Assembly: GCA_020740775.1 (NCBI GenBank)
Contig: JAHEWK010000001.1
Coordinates: forward strand, 7,192,001 to 7,256,000
Origin: Ilyonectria destructans
Taxonomy: Eukaryota > Ascomycota > Sordariomycetes > Hypocreales > Nectriaceae
DNA length: 64,000 nt
Reading direction: 5' to 3'
Shown here: positions 54,770 through 64,000 of the stretch, piece by piece
How positions within the stretch are numbered: the first letter of the stretch is position 1
Layout: every line of letters starts with the position of its first letter
Notes under the pieces: model-generated
Told to the model about the DNA's origin: nothing
What the model saw: the letters and a program-made list of their open reading frames with translations, nothing else
Database searches by the model: none
Made by a program: the position numbers and the translations under genes

Positions 54770-54920
54770 TCAATAGCTAGCTAAAGCCAAAGACTCCGCA
54801 GCATCCAGAGCCTCTCGGCTGTCCGAGGTCATCCGAGGTCACCATCAGTCTCTTCGTCTATAAGACTGACCCAAAGACCCTCATTAGATAGGAAGAATAT
54901 CAAGAGCTTCTCACACATAT
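54770..54920. repeat. dispersed repeat fragment related to 20160-20225
   Basis: The word CGTCTATAAGACTGA near 54858, followed by CATTAGATAGGAAGAATATCAAG, parallels CGTCTATAAGACCGA ... AATAGATAGAGAAATCAAG at 20170-20215. A short internal repeat of GAGGTCATCC/GAGGTCACC is also present. No terminal inverted repeat is visible at this copy. Confidence 0.45.
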
Positions 54921-55044
54921 GATCATTTCCATCCACTAGATGCAACAATGGCGCAGGTAGTTAACCGTATTTAAGTAATTCCATGTCACCTCTCATAAAG
55001 ATTTCCTTGAGCCAGCTCAACTACACCACCAAAAGTCCTCTCAG

Positions 55045-55364
55045 ACCCCCTTTGCGCCATCCCCCCAGAAAGCGAGGAATGCGTGGGCGACAAATGCTAC
55101 ACCTCCGATATCTGGCCAGACCCAACATGTACCCACACCTTCACCAACTGGCGACGCTCCACTATACGCATCATGGCTGTCGAGGCGGTTTGCGACTTAC
55201 CCGCTGGTGTGGAACTTACGGTGAGCTATGGTCTGGATTACTATGGTCCGGGGACGAAGAAGGTGTGCTGTTGTGGGGTGAGAGGGTGTGTGGGGAGGTG
55301 GAGGAGGGGTAAAGAGGATGGGCGTGTTAAGAAGTGTAGGAGGTTGACGACACCGACGGAATAA
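55045..55364 (+). pseudogene. SET-domain protein C-terminal piece
   Basis: The frame reads CVGDKCYTSDIWPDPTC, FTNWRRSTIRIMAVEAVCDL, PAGVELTVSYGLDYYGPGTK and KVCCCGVRGCVGRW. The AVxxLPAGxELTxSYG pattern and the Cys-rich tail are the end of a SET methyltransferase domain with a post-SET-like CxCx4C. The upstream SET portion (cofactor GxG and NHxC) is not visible, so this is either the last exon of a split small gene (an ATG at 54948 is possible) or a remnant. Confidence 0.45.
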
Positions 55365-55842
55365 ATAGGACGTGTTTCGATTTACTTGTTGCATGGTGTG
55401 ATGTAATGATAAGAGTCACACCAATTTGCAGGTGTTGCCGATTCACTAGCATCCACCACATACCTTCGGAGCAAACTTAGACATCCGACTCCACGAAACA
55501 CGGGCGGATAACGCTTGGTGGTCAAAATTTTCTTGACCCTGCAATTCAAAAGCAGGGTAGCCTAAGCTTCCAAGCATACCAAGGAAGCAACTGCGTACTT
55601 CCAAGCCTGCCAAGTGTTCATAGCTCCGCATACGCTTTTCCCATCATAGTTAGCTGCGTCAAGTATGCATATTAGCGCTCTGTTACACTTTCCACAGCTT
55701 CCGCTGGAGATAGAACCTTAACTCCGTACCATGAGCTCACGCAGGGGGATTCAGTATAATTCATCCTTTATGGAGTTGTTCTACTTCAAACTCACAACAT
55801 CTCTACTCATCACCTCTCTCTCCTACGATACAATTTCCAACC

Positions 55843-57123
55843 ATGCCCTACACACCTCCCAGCTCCATCAAACCATTTACACTTGACATTCCGAATGGGG
55901 ACTATGCCAAGTTTACGCAGCTCCTAGAACTGTCTCGTATCGGTCCTCTGACCTATGAAGCCTCTAAACACAACAAACCCAAGTTTGGTATTACGCACGA
56001 GTGGATCACTAAGACGAAAGACTATTGGCTTCATGAGTACGACTGGCGAGCTCAAGAAAAGCACATCAACTCGTTTCCCAATTACACTGTCGAAATAGAA
56101 GCCCTTACTATTCACTTTGTAGCCTTATTTTCTGAAAAGAAAGATGCCGTCCCCATCACTTTGCTCCACGGCTGGCCAGGCAGCTTCATTGAGTTTCTGC
56201 CCATGGCTAGTCTGTTAAGAGAGAAATATTCGCCAAAAGACCTGCCATATCATATCATCATTCCGTCAGTTCCAGGATATACACTCAGCGGCGGAGGCCC
56301 TCTTGACAAGGAATGGCGCTTGCCAGATTCAGCCCGTGTCTTGCACACGTTGATGCTAGAGCTGGGTTTCGAGAGATACATTGCGCATGGTGGAGATGTG
56401 GGCAGTTTCCTCGCGACAACCATGGCAGTTAGCTATGAGCAATGTGTGGCTTTGCATTGTAAGTCGTCTGACATTGTTCAACCAGAAAGAAGAGAGCGCT
56501 AAAAAATTATCGCAGTAAACTTCGTCCCCTCCTTCTCCATCCCCGAAGAGGGTTCAAACGGGAAGGAGTTGTCCGACTTTGAGAAGAAAGTCGTAGAGAG
56601 GGCCAAATTGTGGGCACGGGAAGGCAACGGCTACGCCATCGAACACGGTACTCGTCCAGCGACGATTGCATTTGCCATCAATTCAAACCCACTCTCCCTT
56701 TTGGCATGGTAAGCCATTTCCAGAGGTTCTCCTTTAATCGCTCCAGCATTCCCTAACACCTGCTCAAGGATCGGTGAAAAGTTTCTAGAGTGGTCTGACC
56801 AGACTCCCTCTCTCGACGAAATTCTAACCAACGTCTCACTCTACTGGTTTACAAACAGTTTCCCGCGCTCCATCTACCCTTATCAGGCGAGTTTTAACCA
56901 GTACGTCGAACCTTTGCCGGACTTTCCCTACGTCGTCAAACCTCTCGGGTTCTCCTGGTTCACGGCTGAAATAATGCCCGGGTTTCAAAGTGCGATTTCA
57001 AAGCAAGGGAATTTGGTATTTCATCGAAAACATGATAAGGGTGGCCATTTTGCAGCTATTGAGAGACCAATGGACATGTTGCAGGACATTGAAGATTTTA
57101 CACACCTTGTGTGGCAGGCATAG
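55843..57123 (+). CDS. epoxide hydrolase (alpha/beta-hydrolase, EHN domain)
   Basis: Three exons, 55843-56458, 56516-56708 and 56769-57123, give 387 residues, the usual length of microsomal-type fungal epoxide hydrolases. An N-terminal EHN-type segment (PFTLDIPNGDYAKFTQLLEL ... YDWRAQEKHINSFPNY) precedes the alpha/beta core. Oxyanion HGWPGS is at 109-114, the nucleophile Asp185 is in AHGGDVGS and the catalytic His363 is in KGGHFAAIERP. An SFPRSIYPY stretch supplies the lid tyrosine region. The enzyme opens epoxides to trans-diols in detoxification or secondary metabolism. No signal peptide is seen. It stands alone, with no co-directional partner within 2 kb. Confidence 0.93.
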
Positions 57124-57968
57124 TATTGCAATTGATAGGTCTCAGCTCGCATTATACAGGAAGTGGTGTTTGTATTAGCAGTGAATTAAATGCCCGAAGA
57201 AGTCGACGACTTTATTTGTGATGTGGCGAATCTACAGGAGGTGAGTTGGTTCACGGAAAGGAACTACGCTTTGGTGGGTGGCATGTCTCGCGTACATACA
57301 GCCAAGGCGACAGGTCACAGTCGTGGCCACGGCGCTCGCTCTGCCCTTCTGATTCGTCAGTTCGCTAATCAGCCTCAATCCGTGGACGGGCTGCATGCTA
57401 ACTGCTTTGGTCATAGAGCGCGCTCTACAGCCGAGACCAGATTCTTGACAAACTTACAAGGGGGTCGACGGACAGGTCAACAGGTACCTCTACAAAGTCA
57501 GACGTGCACAACTCAACGGGACTAGTACTCCACCTCGGTCAAGCCCCGTCGCCACAGTTCTCCGCCAACAGGTCTCATGTGGTTGTCAACTTGAGTTGCT
57601 CAGCCTTGGAAGGTAGAAGGCTTCACGATGCGGCCCAAGGCTAGTTAGTGTTTGAATTGAAAGTTGCAGGCCGACCTACGCATGCCAAGACTGAAAGCCA
57701 GGCTTAAAATATTGCGGGATCCTACTCGACACGGCCTAGCAGCATCTCTATCACAACCAATACTTTCGAATCCCCTATCATGTACCGCTACTCCGGGCCG
57801 TTCAACCTAGCCTAACCCGAGTGACTACGTATGTACCGCCGTCGACTACAAGAACTGGGGTGGTGATGCGTGGGTCATGTGGACCATGGGGGTCACGTTA
57901 TGTGTAGAAAGTAACATGTCTTGTCTATGGATAAGCTGAGCAGATTGTCTTATATGACGGCTAACTGC
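57124..57968. other. intergenic, no gene recognised
   Basis: Several short open frames overlap on both strands around 57190-57530 without motifs. No repeat ends are seen. Confidence 0.35.
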
Positions 57969-58430
57969 TCAGTAGATGCCTGGCTTGCCAGGCATCCCTG
58001 GGGTACGGCTAGCTGCACGCATCATCTGCACCTTATACATATACTTACTCGCTGCTGCTACCATTTTAAATGCAATATTTCGGTTATCCATACATGCCAT
58101 CACGTGTAGAATTCGATATGCCATCTCGCTTTCCCATTGGATCTGATCAATCGAAATCGCCCATGTCTCTAGAACGCTGTTCGACACATTGGGCTTTCGG
58201 TGTCGATCAACCACTGTCTCTTGGAGGATTTCCCATCGCTGCTTGCCTTTAACTAGCATAGATGAGTACTCATTGAAAGATGTCTATGTACGTCGCATAT
58301 AGCCTCCGGCTTGTGAAATGGCAAGTGGGAGCCACTGGAGCTCTTCTAATTGGGATATTGCAACGGGATCAGCCTCCCCGACACTTGGGTCTCGAAGACC
58401 CCAAAGACCGTACTTGAGGCTAGCCCTCAG
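57969..58430 (-). pseudogene. NLR (NB-ARC) relic
   Basis: The minus strand reads LEELQWLPLAISQAGGYMRR (about 58355-58295), a stop, then SFNEYSSMLVKGKQRWEILQ and VLETWAISIDQIQWESEMAY ... RILHVMACMDNRNI. The GLPLA-like motif, the rWeIL segment and the winged-helix-like VLxTWxISxxxI ... LLxxMxxxDxxxIP pattern are characteristic of fungal NB-ARC/STAND proteins. The P-loop, Walker B and the repeat domain are missing, and a stop interrupts the frame. The upstream end abuts a pogo-like transposon fragment. Confidence 0.7.
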
Positions 58431-58439
58431 TCTGAATAC

Positions 58440-58946
58440 CTCGAAATACGAATGAAAAGACATCAGAGCAGCTCTCCAGCATCAATTCTTGAGGCGCTTA
58501 AGTCACTTTCAAAAGGAACAGAGGCAATAATGCATCAGAATGCCCTATTCAAAGCTGAGGTCTAGATCCTTCGACAGGCAAATGAGACTCTTAGTAAGCG
58601 GCGCAGAGCAAAAAAAACCACATACGTAAAGGAAGGAAGATGGCTTGAGATGAGGGAAGGGATGAGATGGATCGGAAAGACGTTGATGCGCAAGTAAGAG
58701 CTGAATTATCGAGAAGTGGTGGTCGGGGGAGATCGGCGCCGCCGAGGGAAAGGCGCTGTGGAACATGTGGAAAGGCTGGTCATAATATAAGCACCCGTCA
58801 GGCTATAATTAAGACTTCTGGAAAAGAGGATAGCGATTAGTTTCAATTAATTGAATGCTTTGTTGGCTTTTGATTGAAGTTCTAATTTTAAGAGTTTGAA
58901 AAAGTGCCATGCTCGCTTGTCTGCGGCGCTCGCTTATCAAGTACGT
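58440..58946 (+). mobile_element. 3' end of a pogo-like transposon
   Basis: The plus strand encodes the transposase C-terminus (ILEALKSLSKGTEAIMHQNA, SKRRRAKKTTYVKEGRW and a CCHC-like RCGTCGKAGHN) followed by an inverted-repeat end with GCTCGCTTGTCTGC and GCTCGCTTATCAAGTACGT. That end is closely related to the ends of the element at 46359-49468, and a TA follows it. The 5' half is absent; the fragment starts against the NLR relic. Confidence 0.7.
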
Positions 58947-59364
58947 TATTGTAATTAAAGTAATAAGTTATTTATATAAAATCTTTTACAGTGTCTAAGG
59001 ACTTAGGTTACTATTTTACACTACTCTTAAACTTCTTCAAGTAATATCTAAGTATATATATAGGTGACTCGCCTTATAAAGCAATGCTTCCACTCTAGAA
59101 AGCTAAGGTCATGCCGCCTTTTACCCTAGGTATAAGCAAAGCAGGAGTTTTACCTTAATGATATTATATTTCTGCGAGGCGACGTTGTAAAGCTTTGTCA
59201 GAAGGTGGACTGTCTACAGCCAAACTAAGAAAGTCGGGTTGCGAAGATTCGCGGCATTTGCTAAGAGAGGAAGTCCGTCAGCGTTGAATCCGGCAGTCCC
59301 GGCCCGATGCGGGGCCTAAGATGCGGAGTTCCGCACACTAAACCTCAGTCCTGCGCTGCTTATT

Positions 59365-59394
<30 letters not shown>
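59365..59394. repeat. 6-bp tandem repeat GGCGTC, five units
   Basis: Five perfect copies of GGCGTC, about 290 bp upstream of the DUF2855 gene start. Confidence 0.95.
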
Positions 59395-59396
<2 letters not shown>

Positions 59397-59686
59397 TGGG
59401 GTGACCGCCAACCCTGTTCGCTTCGCCCTCGTTCAGGGCAGAAGAAAGCGGAGTAACGTAGTGTTCCATTATCAGAATATCCAGTTCTATGTCGCCGCCA
59501 CCCGAGGGTCAATCCAACAATACTCTAAAGTCCGTAATGGAAGTAACGGGAAGTTAAGCGTCTATCTCCGGGGTATAGCTGGGCAGATCTGTATATAACA
59601 CGCCCATCTCTTGCAAAACTCCATCAATCTCAACATGACCATATTTCACATCTATTCAACTGCTCTTGACATTCATCAAGTTCACC

Positions 59687-60919
59687 ATGGCCGCCGAAAT
59701 TCTTCTCGCCTCGAAGCTTAGCCATACGGAGTATACCTCAGTTGCCTTCGACCAAAGGTTGCCGCCGTTGGCCGAAACTTCCGTCCGCGTGCGTCCCACT
59801 CTCTTAGGGTTGGGCAGGAGCAATTTGTTCTATATCCTAGGCGGGGGAATCTACGGCTTTTGGGCTGTCTGGCCTGTCCCTACTTCAATACCATTGTCAT
59901 ACAATAGAGACGATTGGTGCACAGCCAAAGCATGGGGCTTTGCTGAAGTGCTCGCCTCGAAAACAGATATCCCCAAGGGTTCCTTTCTTTTCGGATGGTG
60001 GCCGATCTCATCTGGACAGCATGATCTCGTTCTTGAACCATTTGGAGCACCTGGACACTATCAGGAGACGAGTGACAGCCGTAGCAGGCTGATGAACCTG
60101 TACAATCACTACTGGGTGGCAGAAACTCCAGTTTCTGAGTGGATGGCAGCTGTTTTCGTTCCCTGGGGGGTTTCCCACCTGCTAGCTCAGTATTCATTCC
60201 CAGAAGACATCAAGCGACTCGCCCCCATTCACCCGGCTGGGCATGGCCAAGGCGAGTGGACCAAAGGAGACGGCGACTTGACTCAAACTGTCATTATTGG
60301 ACTTTCCGCTTCAAGCAAGAGCGGAAGGTCGTTTTCCTGGAGCCTGAAAAGAAATCGAGTTGCCAACACTCCTCTGGCGTATCTGGAAGTCTCTTCCTCA
60401 CCACAACCGACAGGCCAAGCATCATTCGAGACCAACAGCATCAAGTATGATTCTTTGACTACCGATGAAACATTGGAGTGGATAGCGAGGTTTAAGCCTG
60501 CGCGTGTTCTGCTCGTGGATTTCGGTGCAAGGGCCGACACAGTACCGCGTTTCCTCCAGGCTGCGTCTGCGACGCTCCAGGGGACAGTCACGTTTACATT
60601 TGTTGCCATTGGCTCGAAGGAGGAGGTTATGCTAGATCCAGAGCTGCCGAAAAGGATGTCGAAGGGCCACGAGCTACAACGGGTCCCATGCAACCACAGC
60701 TTCCTCCAGGACAGCGCTCAAGAAACTGTGGGTGTTGAATCAGTAGCGCATGGGTGGCGTGTCTCATTCAAGCGATGGATGGAGACTGGAGAATCTAAGG
60801 GCTTTTCGGTAGTTACAGGAAAAGGGTTCAAGGGCGATAATGGGGTTACGAAGACTTGGGGAGATTTATCTGGTGAGAAGCCGATATCGTTAAACGAGGC
60901 ACATGCCTTCTACTTGTAG
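59687..60919 (+). CDS. DUF2855 family protein
   Basis: Intronless; 410 residues from ATG 59687, in a CACCATGG context good for initiation. Sequence features fit DUF2855: an N-terminal TSVAFDQRLPPLAETSVRVR, LGLGRSNLFYILGGGIYGFW, FGWWPISSGQHDLVLEP, and a central Rossmann-like part (TVIIGLSASSKSGRSFSWSL, ARVLLVDFGARAD, TFVAIGSKEEV). The family is distantly related to medium-chain dehydrogenase/quinone reductases but has no established reaction. Cytosolic location is expected. It has no operon-like neighbours. Confidence 0.88.
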   Translation: MAAEILLASKLSHTEYTSVAFDQRLPPLAETSVRVRPTLLGLGRSNLFYILGGGIYGFWAVWPVPTSIPLSYNRDDWCTAKAWGFAEVLASKTDIPKGSFLFGWWPISSGQHDLVLEPFGAPGHYQETSDSRSRLMNLYNHYWVAETPVSEWMAAVFVPWGVSHLLAQYSFPEDIKRLAPIHPAGHGQGEWTKGDGDLTQTVIIGLSASSKSGRSFSWSLKRNRVANTPLAYLEVSSSPQPTGQASFETNSIKYDSLTTDETLEWIARFKPARVLLVDFGARADTVPRFLQAASATLQGTVTFTFVAIGSKEEVMLDPELPKRMSKGHELQRVPCNHSFLQDSAQETVGVESVAHGWRVSFKRWMETGESKGFSVVTGKGFKGDNGVTKTWGDLSGEKPISLNEAHAFYL

Positions 60920-63147
60920 TCATACAACCTGGAGTAGTTAGGTGCTTACGACCGTCTGTGCTGCCGGTTTTCAAAAGACAATAGAACATAAATGCTCTCC
61001 AGTTTGTGTATGAATCGAAGGAGATAGCCCTATTGCTCGTCACGATACTAATTAGACTAGGTCCGTTGATCGGATAAAATTTCCCGGATCGCCAACGCAC
61101 TTAGCACTGAGGACCATGTTGATGATAACAAAGGCAACCTTTCGGCGCCTCCCTCCTTGTCACACTTTAACGACGGATTTTGACTGTGTGTTAAAGCTCT
61201 TAATTTCCAACTAAATGAATGACTGAAGTTGGTCTGTTTTGTCCCTCATTGGATAGGGTCGTATTCGTCTGCTGTAACGGGCACGGTGGCGATCAACGCA
61301 ACGTCAATCAAGAGGTTGTCAACCAGGTTGATGTCAACCAACTCACCCAAACTCAACGGACCCTATTCTTACTAATCAACCAACTCAATATCATAAGGAT
61401 ATTGAGTTGGCTACCTTAACAAAGTCAATTAAGTATCGTAGTTGTTGTTTTTGTTGTTGTATATTTTTCATCGAGGGCCGCGAGGCCCGTAAAGTCCCCT
61501 ATTGTGGCACGGGACGTGCTGAGCTAGAGTCTCTAATGCTAAAATCTACGCAGTGCTTTCGTAAGATACAGAACAGACCACTATCCAGCTTATCATCGGC
61601 TCAAAGGCGTATGGTGTCGAGCCTGTTACCCGTCGACGGGATGACCAGGCGCGGCTCACACGGCAGTAATAGCCGCTATGTATGGGCCAGTTTTCCTTAG
61701 GAGACTGGGGAGAGAGCGTTGGCGTGGCTGCACGAGGCGGCCGAGCCTATATAGTTGAAGAAAAAGAACAAATAGTGATGCAATTTATTGTACTTTAGCA
61801 GCGGAAAGGGACAGGAACCAACACCCAACTCATTTACTTATCCTAAGGGAGATGCACAGAAAGTCGTCGCACAGGCGTCTTGGTTGGTCAGCCCGAAGCT
61901 GCACCAGACTACGCGTATGAGGTCGGATGGATCTGAGGCTTACGTTTCCTAGTAGGAAAGCATCTCATGAGATAGAATATCGGGTAGATCGCAGGAGATC
62001 CCGCTGGCAAGGCTTCAATGAGGCCTGCGGCAGCCCGATACCAGATGGGGTGGAAGACGGAGGTGAGACAAAGATCGTGACGTCAGTCGAACTAGACTCA
62101 AATAAATCTCTCAAAGTAATGGCAACAAATTCATTGACTCCGACAACAAGCCTCGAGCTCTCTGGGTCTCTCTGACTTCTAGGAAAAATCTCAATAAAAG
62201 GAAAACGTGACGTCCCCTTTTTAACCCCCGAGATGTCTCAGCTAGCGACCAGCTAGCCGAATTGCCCCTGACCGCCCGTGACAGTATACGTATGTACGTA
62301 CGTACTGTATTTTAGCCATAGTACATACATACAATGGGGTTGTACATACAAATACGTACCAAACAAATTTCCCCCTTCCATCTTAGGCTATACTGGTAGT
62401 AGGATTCTCACAGTCCTGTTCTTCTACCATTCTAGCCTCAAAGCTCTGATTCCACCTCAGTGTCAACCCTTAATATATCACCAGTCGACTGTAATACACC
62501 CTGCCACTCAAAATCTCCATTGGTAGAGGCCATCACGCCATGCATGCAGACCTTCTTGCCCTGCGCATATCAGACAGGATGGATGAGTGGGAACAGCTTG
62601 GTGACGATGAAAGATCTTATCCTCTATCTAAAAGAGGGCTCGCGGCGGCTCTATATAAAAAGGTGCCCTCATCGTCATAGGAGCTACGATAAGGTTTTCT
62701 AAAGCCCGGATCCCTTGGATCGGCGTCTTCGAGACTGGCTTGCTGGAGACCCGGGTTTTTGAGACCGGGCTGCAGTCTCAGCAGCTGATAGATAGGGCAT
62801 ACGGCTTTCCCAGCATACCTATTCCGTCTGACAGCGCGTTTACAAATAACTCAAGATATAAATCTTCGAGTTCTAGCCAGTCTTCTCCTTAAGATCCACC
62901 GCTTTTTATAGGCGTACTTCTGATTCTTAAGGCAAATTAATATTCAGTTATCTATAAATATAAAGATTTATCTATTAGTATATATGTGAACGGCCTCTAG
63001 TAGCTGGATTCCAGCTATCTAGTCCAGGATGCTATTTATATAAAAGATGAAGAAGAAAGAAAGAAGTTCCCAAATGCCCCTGAGCTGTGGAACGATTTCC
63101 CGTCCTTGGCGCGCACGAGCCTCGTACGTCTTGCGGCACAGCCGCAA
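60920..63147. other. long non-coding stretch
   Basis: No convincing gene. It contains a small hairpin (61380-61410), GTAC/TACGTA palindromic words around 62285-62360, and a 62630-62840 segment rich in AGACCGG/GAGACC words with a CCGTCTGACAG end near 62824 that resembles the right end of the repeat at 20003-20270. The part after about 62920 is A+T-rich. Confidence 0.4.
61380..61410. repeat. perfect 13-bp hairpin
   Basis: CCAACTCAATATC at 61380-61392 and its exact reverse complement at 61398-61410 are separated by a 5-bp loop. No T tract or neighbouring gene end suggests a role. It may be the inverted-repeat core of a small element. Confidence 0.7.
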
Positions 63148-63149
63148 GG

Positions 63150-63403
63150 ATATGGGCCCTGGCCCGTGACAATATATAGATATAAGCTGATTTTAAGCCT
63201 TTATATATATAAAACTAATAGTAGAGAAATTGTATTTTAAATGTATAAAGTCTATAAGAATATTTATTATTTTACAGCTATTTTAATTAAAATTAAGCTT
63301 TAATTAAAGAGATATTAAGTTATAGTTTTCCGACCTTTAGGGATATAGGTTATTTAATTAAATCCTTACAGCTACTCGTGTCACGGGCCAGGGCCCATAT
63401 CTA
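63150..63403. repeat. inverted repeat flanking an A+T-rich spacer
   Basis: ATATGGGCCCTGGCCCGTGA near 63150-63171 is repeated in inverted orientation as TCACGGGCCAGGGCCCATAT near 63382-63403, around about 210 bp of A+T-rich sequence. TGTCACGG is the typical start of fungal Ty3/gypsy LTRs, so the two arms may be the ends of two oppositely oriented LTR fragments. Confidence 0.75.
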
Positions 63404-63631
63404 CGGCAAGCTATAGGGGTCACTGTTGCAAAACCTCCAAAATCACCACGCAGGTGCCAAATTAGATTAGAGACATATTCGTGCTGACCCGCAGTACATT
63501 GGCCTAGGTACCTCAGCTTGAATTTCTTAATTTTTACGAAGTAACAGGGAAGATACAGTCGCCGCAGCGAGCCCGCAGCGGACCAGCAGATTGCATTTCT
63601 ATTCTGTTTAAAGCGGCATTAAGCTTATGCC

Positions 63632-64000
63632 CCTTCTCAATTATCCTCATCCTCCTCTTTATCATCTTCGGCTTGCTGAATGAACTGCTAAATATTGAGT
63701 TAGTAGTTGCATTACATCTGTTGATTTAATCACACTTATAACCCAGAGCCAAGCAGCTCCAGCGATAGCCTCCAACGCTATAACCTTTCTCTCCTCGAGA
63801 CTCTTCTCTAATACCTCCCCAAACGAATCTAAAGCAGGAGCTGATACTGGAGCGGCAGGAGGAGCAGCACCACTACCGCAAGCTCGTAACTGCTATGCAG
63901 CGTGCAGCATAGCAGCGCGCCAGGTATAATCCAGGTCGTCATTCACGCCACTAAACTGCCGGTTCAGGTCCCAAAAGGCACGCACAGCAGTATAAGCTGC
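63632..64000 (-). pseudogene. partial gene running off the window
   Basis: The minus strand from the window edge reads YTAVRAFWDLNRQFSGVNDD then TWRAAMLHAA, a TAG, then PALDSFGEVLEKSLEERKVI and LEAIAGAAWLWVIS. After a possible intron (acceptor TATTTAG) it ends QFIQQAEDDKEEDEDN. The texture is protein-like with an acidic C-terminus, but one in-frame TAG interrupts it where CAG would be expected. Family not recognised. Confidence 0.35.

Noticed and set aside
1..64000. tRNA, rRNA or other structured RNA genes
   Set aside because: I looked for tRNA-like B-box and cloverleaf patterns and conserved rRNA words and found none I could support; a covariance-model scan would be decisive.

Overview
This window comes from a filamentous ascomycete (Pezizomycotina) nuclear genome. 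The evidence is short introns of about 50-120 bp with GT-AG ends and CTAAC/CTGAC-like branch points, typical fungal gene families (Zn2Cys6 regulators, OPT transporter, DUF2855, NmrA-like reductase, bZIP/DUF3425), and long A+T-rich tracts of transposon sequence full of C-to-T/G-to-A nonsense changes, as left by repeat-induced point mutation (RIP). I cannot name the species. Splice junctions were assigned by eye from reading frame and consensus.

Layout. 1-2.4 kb: no recognisable gene. 2.5-5.3 kb: an eight-exon oligopeptide (OPT) transporter. 7.5-8.3 kb: an orphan protein with a HxD...H dioxygenase-like pattern. 8.6-15.05 kb: a compact sugar-use module of a GH35-like/DUF5597 glycosidase, a divergently transcribed MFS sugar permease and a Zn2Cys6 regulator whose first intron looks like GC-AG. 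16-20 kb: a decayed locus with two neighbouring GH43 pseudogenes and a piece of a Zn2Cys6 regulator. 20.3-21.3 kb: a secreted, probably GPI-anchored protein. 22.7-25.1 kb: relics of a Baeyer-Villiger-type monooxygenase, a PIF1-like helicase and a RIP-mutated copy of a Zn2Cys6 gene. 25.2-34.3 kb: aldehyde dehydrogenase, NmrA-like reductase, the intact Zn2Cys6 regulator (30.5-32.5 kb) and an SDR, a plausible small catabolic cluster. The octamer GCGGCCGC is strikingly concentrated upstream of the regulator and the SDR. 34.3-41.7 kb: an A+T-rich retroelement graveyard (Ty3/gypsy chromovirus tail, an LTR-like segment, a truncated Ty1/Copia element with its LTR) holding one truncated host-like gene. 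41.7-46.1 kb: two SDR genes flanking a bZIP/DUF3425 regulator. 46.36-49.47 kb: a complete but RIP-degraded pogo/Fot-like DNA transposon between TA target duplications. 49.6-51.3 kb: a mobile-element-like relic and a solo Copia LTR with a perfect 5-bp target duplication. 51.9-57.1 kb: a secreted amidohydrolase, fragments of a regulator-like and a SET-domain gene, and an epoxide hydrolase. 58-59 kb: an NLR (NB-ARC) relic abutting a pogo 3' end. 59.7-60.9 kb: a DUF2855 gene. 61-64 kb: mostly non-coding, with an inverted repeat and one partial gene running off the window.

Overall this is accessory, gene-sparse sequence in which substrate-specific metabolic modules, each with its own regulator, are interspersed with RIP-inactivated repeats. 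The two best-supported modules are the glycosidase-permease-regulator set (8.6-15.05 kb) and the ALDH-NmrA-regulator-SDR set (25.2-34.3 kb). The most unusual observation is the GCGGCCGC cluster in the second, which looks like a candidate operator array; this is inference from sequence pattern only.
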